NCBI RefSeq assembly: GCF_023100805.1
Contig: NZ_CP095855.1
Coordinates: 868,001-932,000, forward strand
From: Chitinophaga filiformis
GTDB taxonomy: Bacteria; Bacteroidota; Bacteroidia; Chitinophagales; Chitinophagaceae
DNA length: 64,000 bases
Direction of reading: 5' to 3'
In this document: in pieces, positions 56,885-64,000 of the stretch
Layout of the letters: each line of letters starts with the position of its first letter
Numbering within the stretch: position 1 is the stretch's first letter
Notes under the pieces: generated by a model
The model's input: only the letters and a program-made list of their open reading frames with translations
Told to the model about the DNA's origin: nothing
Databases searched by the model: none
Position numbers and translations under genes: made by a program

Positions 56885-58150
56885 ATGATGATAGAGCTTT
56901 GTAAAGAACTTTTCCCCATTAACAGAAGCATTACCGGCGATGGCGTAAGGGCATCATTAAAAATACTTCAGAAGAGGATACCGATCCGGATGCATGAGGT
57001 GCCTTCCGGAACAAAAGTATTTGACTGGACAGTTCCAAAAGAATGGAATGTATCTGAAGCATATGTGATTGATCTGAAGTCCGGAGAACGGATCATAGAT
57101 TTTAAGAACTGCAATCTGCATCTTGTAGGGTATTCCATTCCGATGGACGCAGTTGTGTCCTGGGAAGAGCTGAACAAACATCTGTTTACAATAGAAGAGC
57201 AGCCTACTGCGATACCGTATATCACATCCTATTACAGGGAATTCTGGGGGTTCTGTGTAGCATATAATGAATACCAGCAAATCGACAGGAGTTCATCGTT
57301 CCATGTAGTGATTAAGAGTGAGTTAAAGGACGGCCATCTTACCTATGCAGACCTGATCATTCCCGGTGAAACGGAGAAGGAGATCTTTATATCTACTTAT
57401 GTGTGCCACCCGTCGATGGTAAATAATGAGCTCAGCGGTCCTGTAGTGGCTACGTTTCTGGCAGAATGGCTATTGAAGAAAGAGAAGCGTAAGTACACAT
57501 ATCGTTTCGTATTTATTCCTGAGACAATAGGATCCATCACTTATCTTCATTATCACCTTGATGTCTTAAAGGAAAGAGTGATCGGCGGATATAATCTTTC
57601 ATGTGTAGGCGATGAGAGAACGTTCTCGTATTTGCCCTCCAGGTATGGTAATACATTGTCTGATAAAATAGCGTTGCATGTGTTGAACAACACAACAACG
57701 TTCAGAAAATACTCATTCCTGGACAGGGGAAGCGATGAACGCCAATACTGTGCGCCAGGAGTGGATTTGCCGATCTGTAGTATACTGCGGACGAAATTCG
57801 GCGATTATCCGGAATACCATACATCACTGGATAATTTTGACCTGGTAACAGAAAAGGGATTGAGTGGAACCCTGGATGTGTATAAAAAGTGCATAGATCT
57901 GTTTGAATTGAATTTTACGCCCAAAGTGAAAGTATTATGCGAACCACAGTTGGGGAAACGGGGACTGTATCCTACTATTTCAACCAAGTCGACAGGAGCC
58001 ACGGTCAGGAACATGATGAATTTCATTGCATATGCTGATGGCACCAACGACATGATAGATATCTGCAATATAATAGGGGTTCCTTATTGGGATTGTGCGT
58101 CTTTTTTACAGCCGCTCCTGGAAAAAGACGTCCTGGAGGCGATAGGCTAG
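56885..58150 (+). CDS. DUF4910 aminopeptidase-like protein
   Basis: A 421-aa protein with the DUF4910 (formerly DUF2172) and M28-like aminopeptidase fold seen in many polysaccharide loci. It begins MMIELCKELFPINRSITGDG; the metal-site candidates are STYVCHPSMVNNELSGP near residues 177-193 (His and Asn/Glu), FIPETIGSI near 212-220, and RGSDERQYCAPGVDLP near 280-295. A winged-helix C-terminal part of about 60 residues follows. Either of two adjacent ATGs (56885, 56888) may start it. It follows the AAC(3)-like gene after 25 bp, so the two are co-transcribed. Function in these loci is unknown; an amidase or transferase step on a modified sugar is an inference. Confidence 0.85.
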   Translation: MMIELCKELFPINRSITGDGVRASLKILQKRIPIRMHEVPSGTKVFDWTVPKEWNVSEAYVIDLKSGERIIDFKNCNLHLVGYSIPMDAVVSWEELNKHLFTIEEQPTAIPYITSYYREFWGFCVAYNEYQQIDRSSSFHVVIKSELKDGHLTYADLIIPGETEKEIFISTYVCHPSMVNNELSGPVVATFLAEWLLKKEKRKYTYRFVFIPETIGSITYLHYHLDVLKERVIGGYNLSCVGDERTFSYLPSRYGNTLSDKIALHVLNNTTTFRKYSFLDRGSDERQYCAPGVDLPICSILRTKFGDYPEYHTSLDNFDLVTEKGLSGTLDVYKKCIDLFELNFTPKVKVLCEPQLGKRGLYPTISTKSTGATVRNMMNFIAYADGTNDMIDICNIIGVPYWDCASFLQPLLEKDVLEAIG

Positions 58151-58163
58151 CAGGTAGAAAGAC

Positions 58164-58198
58164 AAAGGCTTTGAAACAAACGTTCCAAAGCCTTTTTT
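58164..58198 (+). terminator. Intrinsic terminator after the DUF4910 gene
   Basis: AAAGGCTTTG (58164-58173) pairs perfectly with CAAAGCCTTT (58186-58195), followed by a T-run, 13 bp after the stop codon. Confidence 0.85.
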
Positions 58199-58203
58199 AT
58201 TGA

Positions 58204-59985
58204 TCAGTGATTGGCGGCCCGGTTATCCATATAACGTTCAAGTACCTTCAGCGGCATATCTCCCTGTGCCAGCAAAGCATCATTGAATTGAATGATATTA
58301 AATCGTGTTCCCTGCAATTTTTTATATTTCGCACGCAGGCGTAATATTTCCTGTTCCCCGATCTTATAAGTGAGTGCCTGTCCGGGAATGGCCATATAGC
58401 GCTCTACCGACGTAACAGCCTCCTCTTCACTGATAGATTCATGGGCCAGCATATACTTGACAGCATCTTCTCTTGTCATTTTGCCGGTATGGATACCAAC
58501 ATCTAACACCAGCCGGATGGCCCGGTGAATCTCATTATTGAGGGCCCCCATTTGCTGTGGTATATCGGTATAACAGCCCAGTTCTTTGCCGAGCGACTCG
58601 CAATACAGTGCCCATCCCTCAGTGAAAGCGGAGAAATTGATCTGTCGTCTGAAGGTTGGCAGCGTCGTATTTTCCTGCTGTAATGAGATCTGGTAATGAT
58701 GCCCGGGAATGGCTTCATGTATGAAAGTGGCTTCCATACCCAGGAATGTAACATTGATCTTTGTGGGGTCAGGTACCGGGACATAGAATATTCCCGGGCG
58801 ACTGCCATCCATAGCGCCTATTGTATAAGAAGGGCCATTTTGCGATGCTTCCCGGAAGGCTTCCACTCTTCTGATCTCAAACCTGGCTTTTGGAGCGACG
58901 CTAAGCATGGTATGCAGTCGTGGCTTTATCTTATCATAGATCTGCTGGTAAGCCTGTATCACCTCTTCCGGGCTCTTAAAAGGCATGAATTGCCGGTCTG
59001 TTCTCAGAAAAACGAAGTACTCCTGCAAGGTGCCCCTGAAACCACTTTGTTCTTTTAATTCCTCCATGGCTTTGGAGATCCGTGTAACTTCCCGGATGCC
59101 AGTCTCGTAAATGTCTTCCGGAGAGCGGTCGGTGGTAGTAAAATACCGTACATAATACCTGTATAACTCTTTCCCGCCGGGGATACCAGAGAGCCCGGCC
59201 GCATCAGATGCATGTGGCAGATAATCGTTCTTCAGATAGTCTGCAAAGTGTTGGTAGGCCGGCAGCAATACCGAGGTTAATGCCTGCAGAAAGGATTGCC
59301 TTAGCTGCTCCTGCTCCGCTGCTGATATGTGGGTGGGGAGGTGGTTTAATGGCAGAAACAGCGGGTTTTTGGCTGTATCCTTTTCAGCGAGGCTTTCCAT
59401 TTGAGGGATCATTTTCACTACCAGTGCTTTAGGTAATACGATTCCTTTAGAAACGCCTTTTTGCATGTTGCTGATGGCAGTATCTGTCCATGCTGAAAAT
59501 GCCGTGATGCGCTTAAACCAGTTTTCGTAATCCTTTATTGTTGCAAAAGGTTGTGCGGATTGTCCGGAACCAAGTTGTCCCATTAAAAGCGGGAGAGAAG
59601 AGAACTGGTTGACGGGCAGATATTCCGGATGATATTTCATTCTTTCAATATCCATGTCGAGAATCTCTTTCAACACGTCAAACGAAATCTGGTCAGCCGT
59701 ATTCAGTGTACGTTTGTCATACACCGACAACAGGCGCAGGTACTTTTTGTCAAACTGTTCTTTCTGTTTCAGATAGGGCGCTGATATATCATTAGCCAAC
59801 AGGTCATTATAACGGGCATCACCTGCAAACGTAGCACTGATAGGATCCTGCTGCAAGCTTTCCTGGTAATAGCTTTCAAAAAGTTGATGCAACCGTACAT
59901 TGCGCTGTTGACCATCGGCTGTGGCATTGAAAGCACAACAACATACAACCAGGAAGCAGCTGATTTTTAGAGGAACTTGTTTCAT
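58204..59985 (-). CDS. DUF885-family zinc peptidase, exported
   Basis: A 593-aa exported protein of the DUF885 family. A signal peptide (about residues 1-24, MKQVPLKISCFLVVCCCAFN and then ATADGQ) with several cysteines precedes a mainly helical metallopeptidase-like domain. The metal-binding motif TFIHEAIPGHHYQ (near residues 413-425) is intact and a downstream Glu lies in AFTEGWALYCESLG, giving a gluzincin-type site. Homologues are thought to be carboxypeptidases or dipeptidases, but their substrates are not known. It is a single gene, with a terminator on one side and an AraC regulator on the other. Confidence 0.88.
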   Translation of the reverse strand: MKQVPLKISCFLVVCCCAFNATADGQQRNVRLHQLFESYYQESLQQDPISATFAGDARYNDLLANDISAPYLKQKEQFDKKYLRLLSVYDKRTLNTADQISFDVLKEILDMDIERMKYHPEYLPVNQFSSLPLLMGQLGSGQSAQPFATIKDYENWFKRITAFSAWTDTAISNMQKGVSKGIVLPKALVVKMIPQMESLAEKDTAKNPLFLPLNHLPTHISAAEQEQLRQSFLQALTSVLLPAYQHFADYLKNDYLPHASDAAGLSGIPGGKELYRYYVRYFTTTDRSPEDIYETGIREVTRISKAMEELKEQSGFRGTLQEYFVFLRTDRQFMPFKSPEEVIQAYQQIYDKIKPRLHTMLSVAPKARFEIRRVEAFREASQNGPSYTIGAMDGSRPGIFYVPVPDPTKINVTFLGMEATFIHEAIPGHHYQISLQQENTTLPTFRRQINFSAFTEGWALYCESLGKELGCYTDIPQQMGALNNEIHRAIRLVLDVGIHTGKMTREDAVKYMLAHESISEEEAVTSVERYMAIPGQALTYKIGEQEILRLRAKYKKLQGTRFNIIQFNDALLAQGDMPLKVLERYMDNRAANH

Positions 59986-60074
59986 AAACGAACCGGGCGC
60001 CTTTCTACCCTTGCAGGTACAAAGGTAAAGGGCTGCCTTACCGCAAAATTGTACAGGATTAGCGTGGGGAGGGA

Positions 60075-60875
60075 TCAGATCTTCCTGTATTCTTTGGGAA
60101 GCATGGCGGTAAGCTGCTGAAAAGTCCTGGTAAAATGCGCCTGATCAGTAAAGCCACACATATAGGCAATTTCTGTCAATGAATGCGTTTTCGACCGTAT
60201 TAAAACAAGTGCCCGTTCAATTTTGATCTTTCTCAGGTATTCGCCCAGTGTGCAGGAGAAATACCGGCTGAAGTATTTTGACAAGGTAACCGGGTGAATA
60301 TTTACATGAGCTGCAAGACTTGCCAGAGATGGTGGTTCATCCCAAAGATCGTTCAGTACAGTTTTGATCTGCAGGGTCCATTCAGGATAATGCTTTTCTA
60401 TAGTAGGGGTGGAGTCGATCAGGTTTATGCACAATTGCTCCAGGGAAATGCTGCTGCAGGAGTCATTGTAGTAATGTTCCCTTAACAAGCGTAGCAAGCC
60501 ACCGGCATTAATGATCGGATTGCCTTCATACATCAGGGATTCAGGGGGAATGGCCAGCTGGTATGTTTTAAAGAAACTTTCTTCTATCTCGAGGTTGAAT
60601 ATGCGTGTTCCGGGACGGTAGTGTACATTTTGATGGATCACTCCGGGGTAATAGTACAATCCTGTTCCTGCCATTTGCTGTTCGGCCTTTTTCTCTCTAA
60701 TTTCCTGGCTGCCACCGGAAAGGATATGGGAGAAGTGTGGGTTTTCATGGCAATGCCAGTCAGAAGTAAGGTTCTCAGGGAAGATGGTCTCACTGGTGAT
60801 GATATATCCGGTGTTATGTTCCTTCACCTTCGATCCGACGTAACAGCCTTTGGAAAGCACAACAGGATTGTTCAT
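60075..60875 (-). CDS. AraC-family regulator with cupin sensor domain
   Basis: A 266-aa transcription factor. The N-terminal cupin-like part (residues 20-110; SDWHCHENPHFSHILSGG) would sense a small ligand, and two helix-turn-helix units end the chain (about 165-262): LASLAAHVNIHPVTLSKYFSR and TEIAYMCGFTDQAHFTRTF. It lies 89 bp upstream of the DUF885 gene on the same strand and 121 bp from the divergent Crp/Fnr regulator. Target unknown; either neighbour is possible. Confidence 0.9.
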   Translation of the reverse strand: MNNPVVLSKGCYVGSKVKEHNTGYIITSETIFPENLTSDWHCHENPHFSHILSGGSQEIREKKAEQQMAGTGLYYYPGVIHQNVHYRPGTRIFNLEIEESFFKTYQLAIPPESLMYEGNPIINAGGLLRLLREHYYNDSCSSISLEQLCINLIDSTPTIEKHYPEWTLQIKTVLNDLWDEPPSLASLAAHVNIHPVTLSKYFSRYFSCTLGEYLRKIKIERALVLIRSKTHSLTEIAYMCGFTDQAHFTRTFQQLTAMLPKEYRKI

Positions 60876-60996
60876 GCGAATACTTTTAAAGTTGGAATAT
60901 GGTCAAAGGTAGGGGTTAAAACAGCCGCAGCAAACATATGATGAAAATGCTACAAATGTGTTATTTTTAGCGTAAGTGAACATAACCCTAGCGCCC

Positions 60997-61614
60997 ATGA
61001 ACACCAGAAAACTTCCCACAAAAGAGGACCTCATACCACTGTGGCAAATGTTAAACTCATTTCATCCTGTAGGAAAAGGAATTGAACAGCATTTGTTGAA
61101 AAGTATCTATTGTTGTAGCATCTCCAAGGGAAAACATCTGCTACGGAACGGAGAAATAAGTCACAGCCTTTATTTTATCAGAAAAGGATTATTAAGGGGC
61201 TTTATTAAAGAAGAGAATAAAGAGATCACCACCTGGTTTGCCATGGAAAATGAAATGGTTTCGGGGATCCGGAGCTTTTTGCTGCAGGTAGAAACGGTGG
61301 AAAATATACAGGCGGTAGAAGACTGTGAATTGCTGGCAATTAGTTTTTCTGATCTGACTAAAATATATGAGAAGTATCCTTCGTTCAATATTACCGGCCG
61401 GAAAATAACAGAGTTCCATTACACGTCTGCAGAAAACAGGGCATATATTACAAGGCTCCATGATGCAGAAAAGAAATATGCACTTTTCCTGGAATTCTAT
61501 CCCCAGCTTGCCAATCGTGTACAACTTACCTATGTAGCCTCTTTTTTGGGGATAACCAATGAAACATTAAGCAGGGTACGGGCCAAAACCTCCGCCAGGA
61601 AGAAGCCAGTATAA
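60997..61614 (+). CDS. Crp/Fnr-family transcriptional regulator
   Basis: A 205-aa regulator: a cyclic-nucleotide-binding fold at about residues 25-140 (GKHLLRNGEISHSLYFIRKG, TTWFAMENEMVSGIRSF) and a C-terminal winged helix with LTYVASFLGITNETLSRVRA as recognition helix. No N-terminal cysteine cluster for Fe-S binding of the Fnr type is seen; two adjacent Cys (YCC near residue 40) are present but not in the Fnr pattern. The ATG at 60997 (MNTRKLPTK) is preferred over an upstream GTG. Directly after the gene lies the perfect palindrome TTGATATATATCAA, a Crp/Fnr-type binding sequence. Confidence 0.9.
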   Translation: MNTRKLPTKEDLIPLWQMLNSFHPVGKGIEQHLLKSIYCCSISKGKHLLRNGEISHSLYFIRKGLLRGFIKEENKEITTWFAMENEMVSGIRSFLLQVETVENIQAVEDCELLAISFSDLTKIYEKYPSFNITGRKITEFHYTSAENRAYITRLHDAEKKYALFLEFYPQLANRVQLTYVASFLGITNETLSRVRAKTSARKKPV

Positions 61615-62475
61615 AAATAAAAATTGATATATATCAAAAAAACGACCTTGACAGGCGGTGTTTCTTCCTCAGATAAATACGCTTGAAGCTTTGCTATGTC
61701 TGCATTTCGGCGTTTTTCATTTTAAAAAGTGTCTTTTAGACAGTTTTCCGCAGGTTGCGGTGTATCGCCAATTCTGTCTAATTTTCCGGCACAATGTGAA
61801 TGAAACATTGTCATGAAAGAAGAGATAACCAGTAAAGTGTGAAATGACTGTACCTGCTTTTTAAAGTATTTTATTTCTAAGAGAACATGTAAACGAAAAC
61901 ATGTAAAAAACATGACTGTAGCTAATTTTCGAGCCAATTTACTTTTATAGACAGATGTAATTGTCCCAATACCTATACCTATGAATGCCAGTGAAAAGTG
62001 GCCGGTATTTTCATGCCGGTATACTATTAGCACAACAAGTTAACCATTTAACCACTACTCAAGGGGAACACGGGAGGCCGGAGAATGTCTTCTTCTTCGG
62101 TCCCGGTTCCCTGCCGAGTAAAGTAGCATCGGAATTTTTCTAACTATTCCAGTCTTTTCTGTTTTACATGATGATATTGTTCCGTGCCGGTGGGCAACGC
62201 TATTGTTTTCAAGTTAGTTGAAAGGGAAGAATGGCCGTTACATCAGGCTTTGAATTTCATTAATCCTCCGTGGGCGTATATGTAAGGGGCGCAAACATCT
62301 TCCAGCAGCTCTTTTCTTCAATCTGGTTTTCAGTACGGAGGGGGAGTACATCTTCAGTTCATGGATCGGCGTTTCATTATACTGACGTAATCGTACCTTT
62401 GGCGCTCTCAAGTGTTCCCGAATATCATCTGGAATGTTTAGTTTACGATAACCTTAGCTTACAGTTGCTTGGTGT
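61615..62475. other. Gene-free stretch before the TIR/SEFIR gene
   Basis: 861 bp with no supported coding frame. It holds the FNR-like palindrome at 61624-61637 and an imperfect hairpin at about 62064-62111 (GGGAA..TTCCC outside, GGG/CCC and CCG/CGG inside). Several short frames on both strands overlap one another and look like chance. Confidence 0.5.
61624..61637. promoter_or_regulatory. FNR/Crp-type palindrome TTGATATATATCAA
   Basis: An exact match to TTGAT-N4-ATCAA, the classical FNR-family half-site pair, ten bases after the stop codon of a Crp/Fnr-family gene and about 840 bp upstream of the TIR/SEFIR gene. No -7 box was found close by, so its function is uncertain. Confidence 0.4.
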
Positions 62476-64000
62476 ATGAACCTCATTGTCTTTTTAATAC
62501 GGGCTTTCACTGGTGCTTTCTTTCTGTTGCTGGCAGCAATATCGATGGATCCTACCTTGTCCAAAAATAATCCCGAATGGCATGCCAGCTATGCAGCTGC
62601 TTTTGCTTCGCTTTTGCTGGCCGCAATGTATTTCTGGTCTTTGTTTGTTGAGGCTAAGCGTAGAAAAGTGGTAGCAAGGTGGCCCACAGCGAGATCCTTT
62701 ACTGTCAGAAGACTTTTTACTTTTGGTCGATGGTGGCTGGCCTATACACTTGGGATGGCAGCAGGGGCTTTTTTTTTGGAACTGAAATTCACTTGTGGCA
62801 TTCTTTTACTGATAGTTGTGGCATGGCTGATGCCGCCCCTGGATTGGCTGCTGTTTGCGCCTGGGCCTGAGATGGCGGTCCGGCTGAAGGGAAAGGGTAA
62901 TGCTGCGATTCTCAGGGCATTCTCCAACCTGGGGGGGGGTGCCGCCGTTATTGCCATCGGCTACTATGCTCAGAAGAATGAAGTTGTTGCAATTGGTATG
63001 CTGCTTACAAGCATCGGCCTGCTGTTGTCGGCTCCCGTTGTTTTGTTTGTCAAGGGAGGCTGGAAGGGGCTCTCACTTAAGCCAGTGTTGCTACCAGCAG
63101 CCACGCCATATCTGCCAGTTGAAACATCTGCAGGACGTCCTATACCAGTCAGCGAGGGCCGGGTACAACGAGGGCCTTCTCCCAAAAGACAAACCAGACG
63201 TAAATACTACAGCGCTAAAGCGTGGTATTGGAACTGGCCCATTCCCCCAGGCGGGCAACGCTATCCGCTTGATGAACAGAACTTTAATTTTTTAATCAGA
63301 GGTTTTGAAGAAAGCTGGCTTGAGTCAAAAGAGTACTATCAGCGGCTTGGTTATCATCGAGATCCACCGGCATTTATACGAGAGATCATAGCGGAAGTCG
63401 AAACCTATATTCAATCCATGGAACTCCGTCCCGAATTGCTGATACACAATAACTCCATGAGTCTTAGGCGGGGGATTGCCGGCTTTATCCCTCATGAAGT
63501 AGGTAAGATCTGGCAGGAAGACAGGCGATTGCGATCGCTTTATCAGGCCACCCGGTGGTTTGTTGATAACCAGGCGAAACTGTCTATCATGCCCTTTCGT
63601 GCTATTGCGCCACATATTGCTGAATATCGGGCTATGATAAATCTTGTTAAGCATCTCAGGCACTCGTTGAGCCGTATGCGTGGACAGGAGGTAAAAAAAT
63701 TATCTGATCCAATAAATAAACCAATGCAAACAGAAGAGAAAATTCCTATTGTCTTTATTTCTTATTCCTGGGACACTCCGGAACATGAGAATTGGGTAAT
63801 CCGGTTAGCAACCAGGCTTCGTGAGAACGGGGTTGACGCCATTTTAGATAAATGGGATCTCGGGCTTCTCGGGAACCTTTTGCCACATTTTATGGAGACA
63901 TCAATATCTAAATCAGATAGGGTTATTTGTGTAATGACACCGAATTATAAAAAGAAAACGGAGAACCTCGCAGGTGGTGTAGGTTACGAGTATTCGATTA
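62476..64000 (+). CDS. Membrane-anchored TIR/SEFIR-domain protein (3' end beyond window)
   Basis: An open frame from the ATG at 62476 to the window end, 508 codons, no stop. The N-terminal part has several hydrophobic segments (about residues 3-24, 35-56, 90-120 and 150-200), then a charged linker and a helical middle region (about 250-410). From residue 424 a TIR-like SEFIR domain begins: VFISYSWDTPEHENWVIRL, then VDAILDKWDL, ETSISKSDRVICVMTPNY and GGVGYEYS. SEFIR/TIR domains form self-associating signalling or NAD-cleaving modules in bacterial immunity. The catalytic part of the domain continues past the edge. A run of nine G at 62931-62939 lies in the frame. Transcription direction is right; any partner gene would lie further right. 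Confidence 0.85.
   Translation, partial: MNLIVFLIRAFTGAFFLLLAAISMDPTLSKNNPEWHASYAAAFASLLLAAMYFWSLFVEAKRRKVVARWPTARSFTVRRLFTFGRWWLAYTLGMAAGAFFLELKFTCGILLLIVVAWLMPPLDWLLFAPGPEMAVRLKGKGNAAILRAFSNLGGGAAVIAIGYYAQKNEVVAIGMLLTSIGLLLSAPVVLFVKGGWKGLSLKPVLLPAATPYLPVETSAGRPIPVSEGRVQRGPSPKRQTRRKYYSAKAWYWNWPIPPGGQRYPLDEQNFNFLIRGFEESWLESKEYYQRLGYHRDPPAFIREIIAEVETYIQSMELRPELLIHNNSMSLRRGIAGFIPHEVGKIWQEDRRLRSLYQATRWFVDNQAKLSIMPFRAIAPHIAEYRAMINLVKHLRHSLSRMRGQEVKKLSDPINKPMQTEEKIPIVFISYSWDTPEHENWVIRLATRLRENGVDAILDKWDLGLLGNLLPHFMETSISKSDRVICVMTPNYKKKTENLAGGVGYEYSI
62931..62939 (+). repeat. Run of nine G inside the TIR/SEFIR coding sequence
   Basis: The frame reads Asn-Leu-Gly-Gly-Gly-Ala-Ala across the run (near residues 151-157). 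Gain or loss of one G would shift the frame in the membrane part and remove the TIR/SEFIR domain. Runs of this length are prone to slippage, so the tract could act as an on/off switch. Confidence 0.8.

Noticed and set aside
61722..62033. 103-codon minus-strand frame upstream of the TIR/SEFIR gene
   Set aside because: No domain wording, no promoter, AT-rich low-complexity translation.

Overview
The window reads as a chromosomal segment of a Bacteroidota bacterium, most likely Chitinophaga or a close relative in the Chitinophagaceae. The grounds are a TamB/TamL pair (TamL is the lipoprotein version of TamA typical of this phylum), a DUF2480 protein, the Bacteroidota form of the YbeY motif, several promoters of the TTTG-N20-TAnnTTTG type, and few Shine-Dalgarno sequences. 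This assignment is inferred from protein content; no rRNA or tRNA gene was seen.

Layout. 1-3.6 kb: glycerol use (glpK cut by the window start, glpD, and a divergent DeoR-type regulator). 3.66-3.74 kb: a perfect inverted repeat with 41-bp arms. 4.1-10.1 kb: gltB-gltD, glutamate synthase. 10.3-19.5 kb: two small exported proteins, tamB-tamL and an RlpA-like lipoprotein, all concerned with the envelope. 19.5-25 kb: a PfpI-family protein, corA, a DUF2480 protein and a PpiD/SurA-type foldase. 25.0-25.7 kb: a gene-free stretch with a cluster of DnaA boxes (candidate oriC). 25.7-26.7 kb: nadA. 26.8-27.5 kb: an array of about four and a half degenerate 162-bp repeats, each with two hairpins that show compensatory changes. 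27.6-30.3 kb: an atypical SDR, an AraC regulator, feoA and ybeY. 30.3-32.1 kb: a gene-free stretch bounded by three parS-like palindromes and holding an AT-rich hairpin of 11-bp repeats. 32.1-37.7 kb: mnmG, a lactonase, a small acidic protein and a cardiolipin synthase.

37.8-49.8 kb is the most system-like part. A 1553-residue DUF4011/SF1 helicase/Vsr-like nuclease/DUF3320 protein converges without a gap on a tight five-gene operon: SWIM zinc finger, DUF5691, MoxR AAA+ ATPase of the YehL type, DUF5682, and a VWA protein. This resembles an expanded form of the enterobacterial yehL-yehM-yehP-yehQ cassette, whose function is unknown, placed next to a defence-type helicase.

49.8-64 kb: a small membrane protein, a CruF-like membrane protein behind an MHS-family transporter, rpiA with an ICMT-like methyltransferase and a sulfurtransferase, and a compact acyl-transfer cluster (KAS III-like enzyme and acyl carrier protein, head to head with an AAC(3)-like acetyltransferase and a DUF4910 aminopeptidase-like protein). 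These are followed by a DUF885 peptidase, an AraC regulator and a Crp/Fnr regulator with a perfect FNR-type palindrome just after it. The window ends inside a membrane-anchored TIR/SEFIR-domain protein whose coding sequence carries a run of nine G.

The strongest candidates for something undescribed are the two-hairpin repeat array at 26.83-27.52 kb, the helicase plus Yeh-type MoxR/VWA neighbourhood at 37.8-49.8 kb, and the TM-TIR/SEFIR protein at the right edge. The DnaA-box cluster, parS-like sites and mnmG together suggest that the window lies at or near the replication origin.
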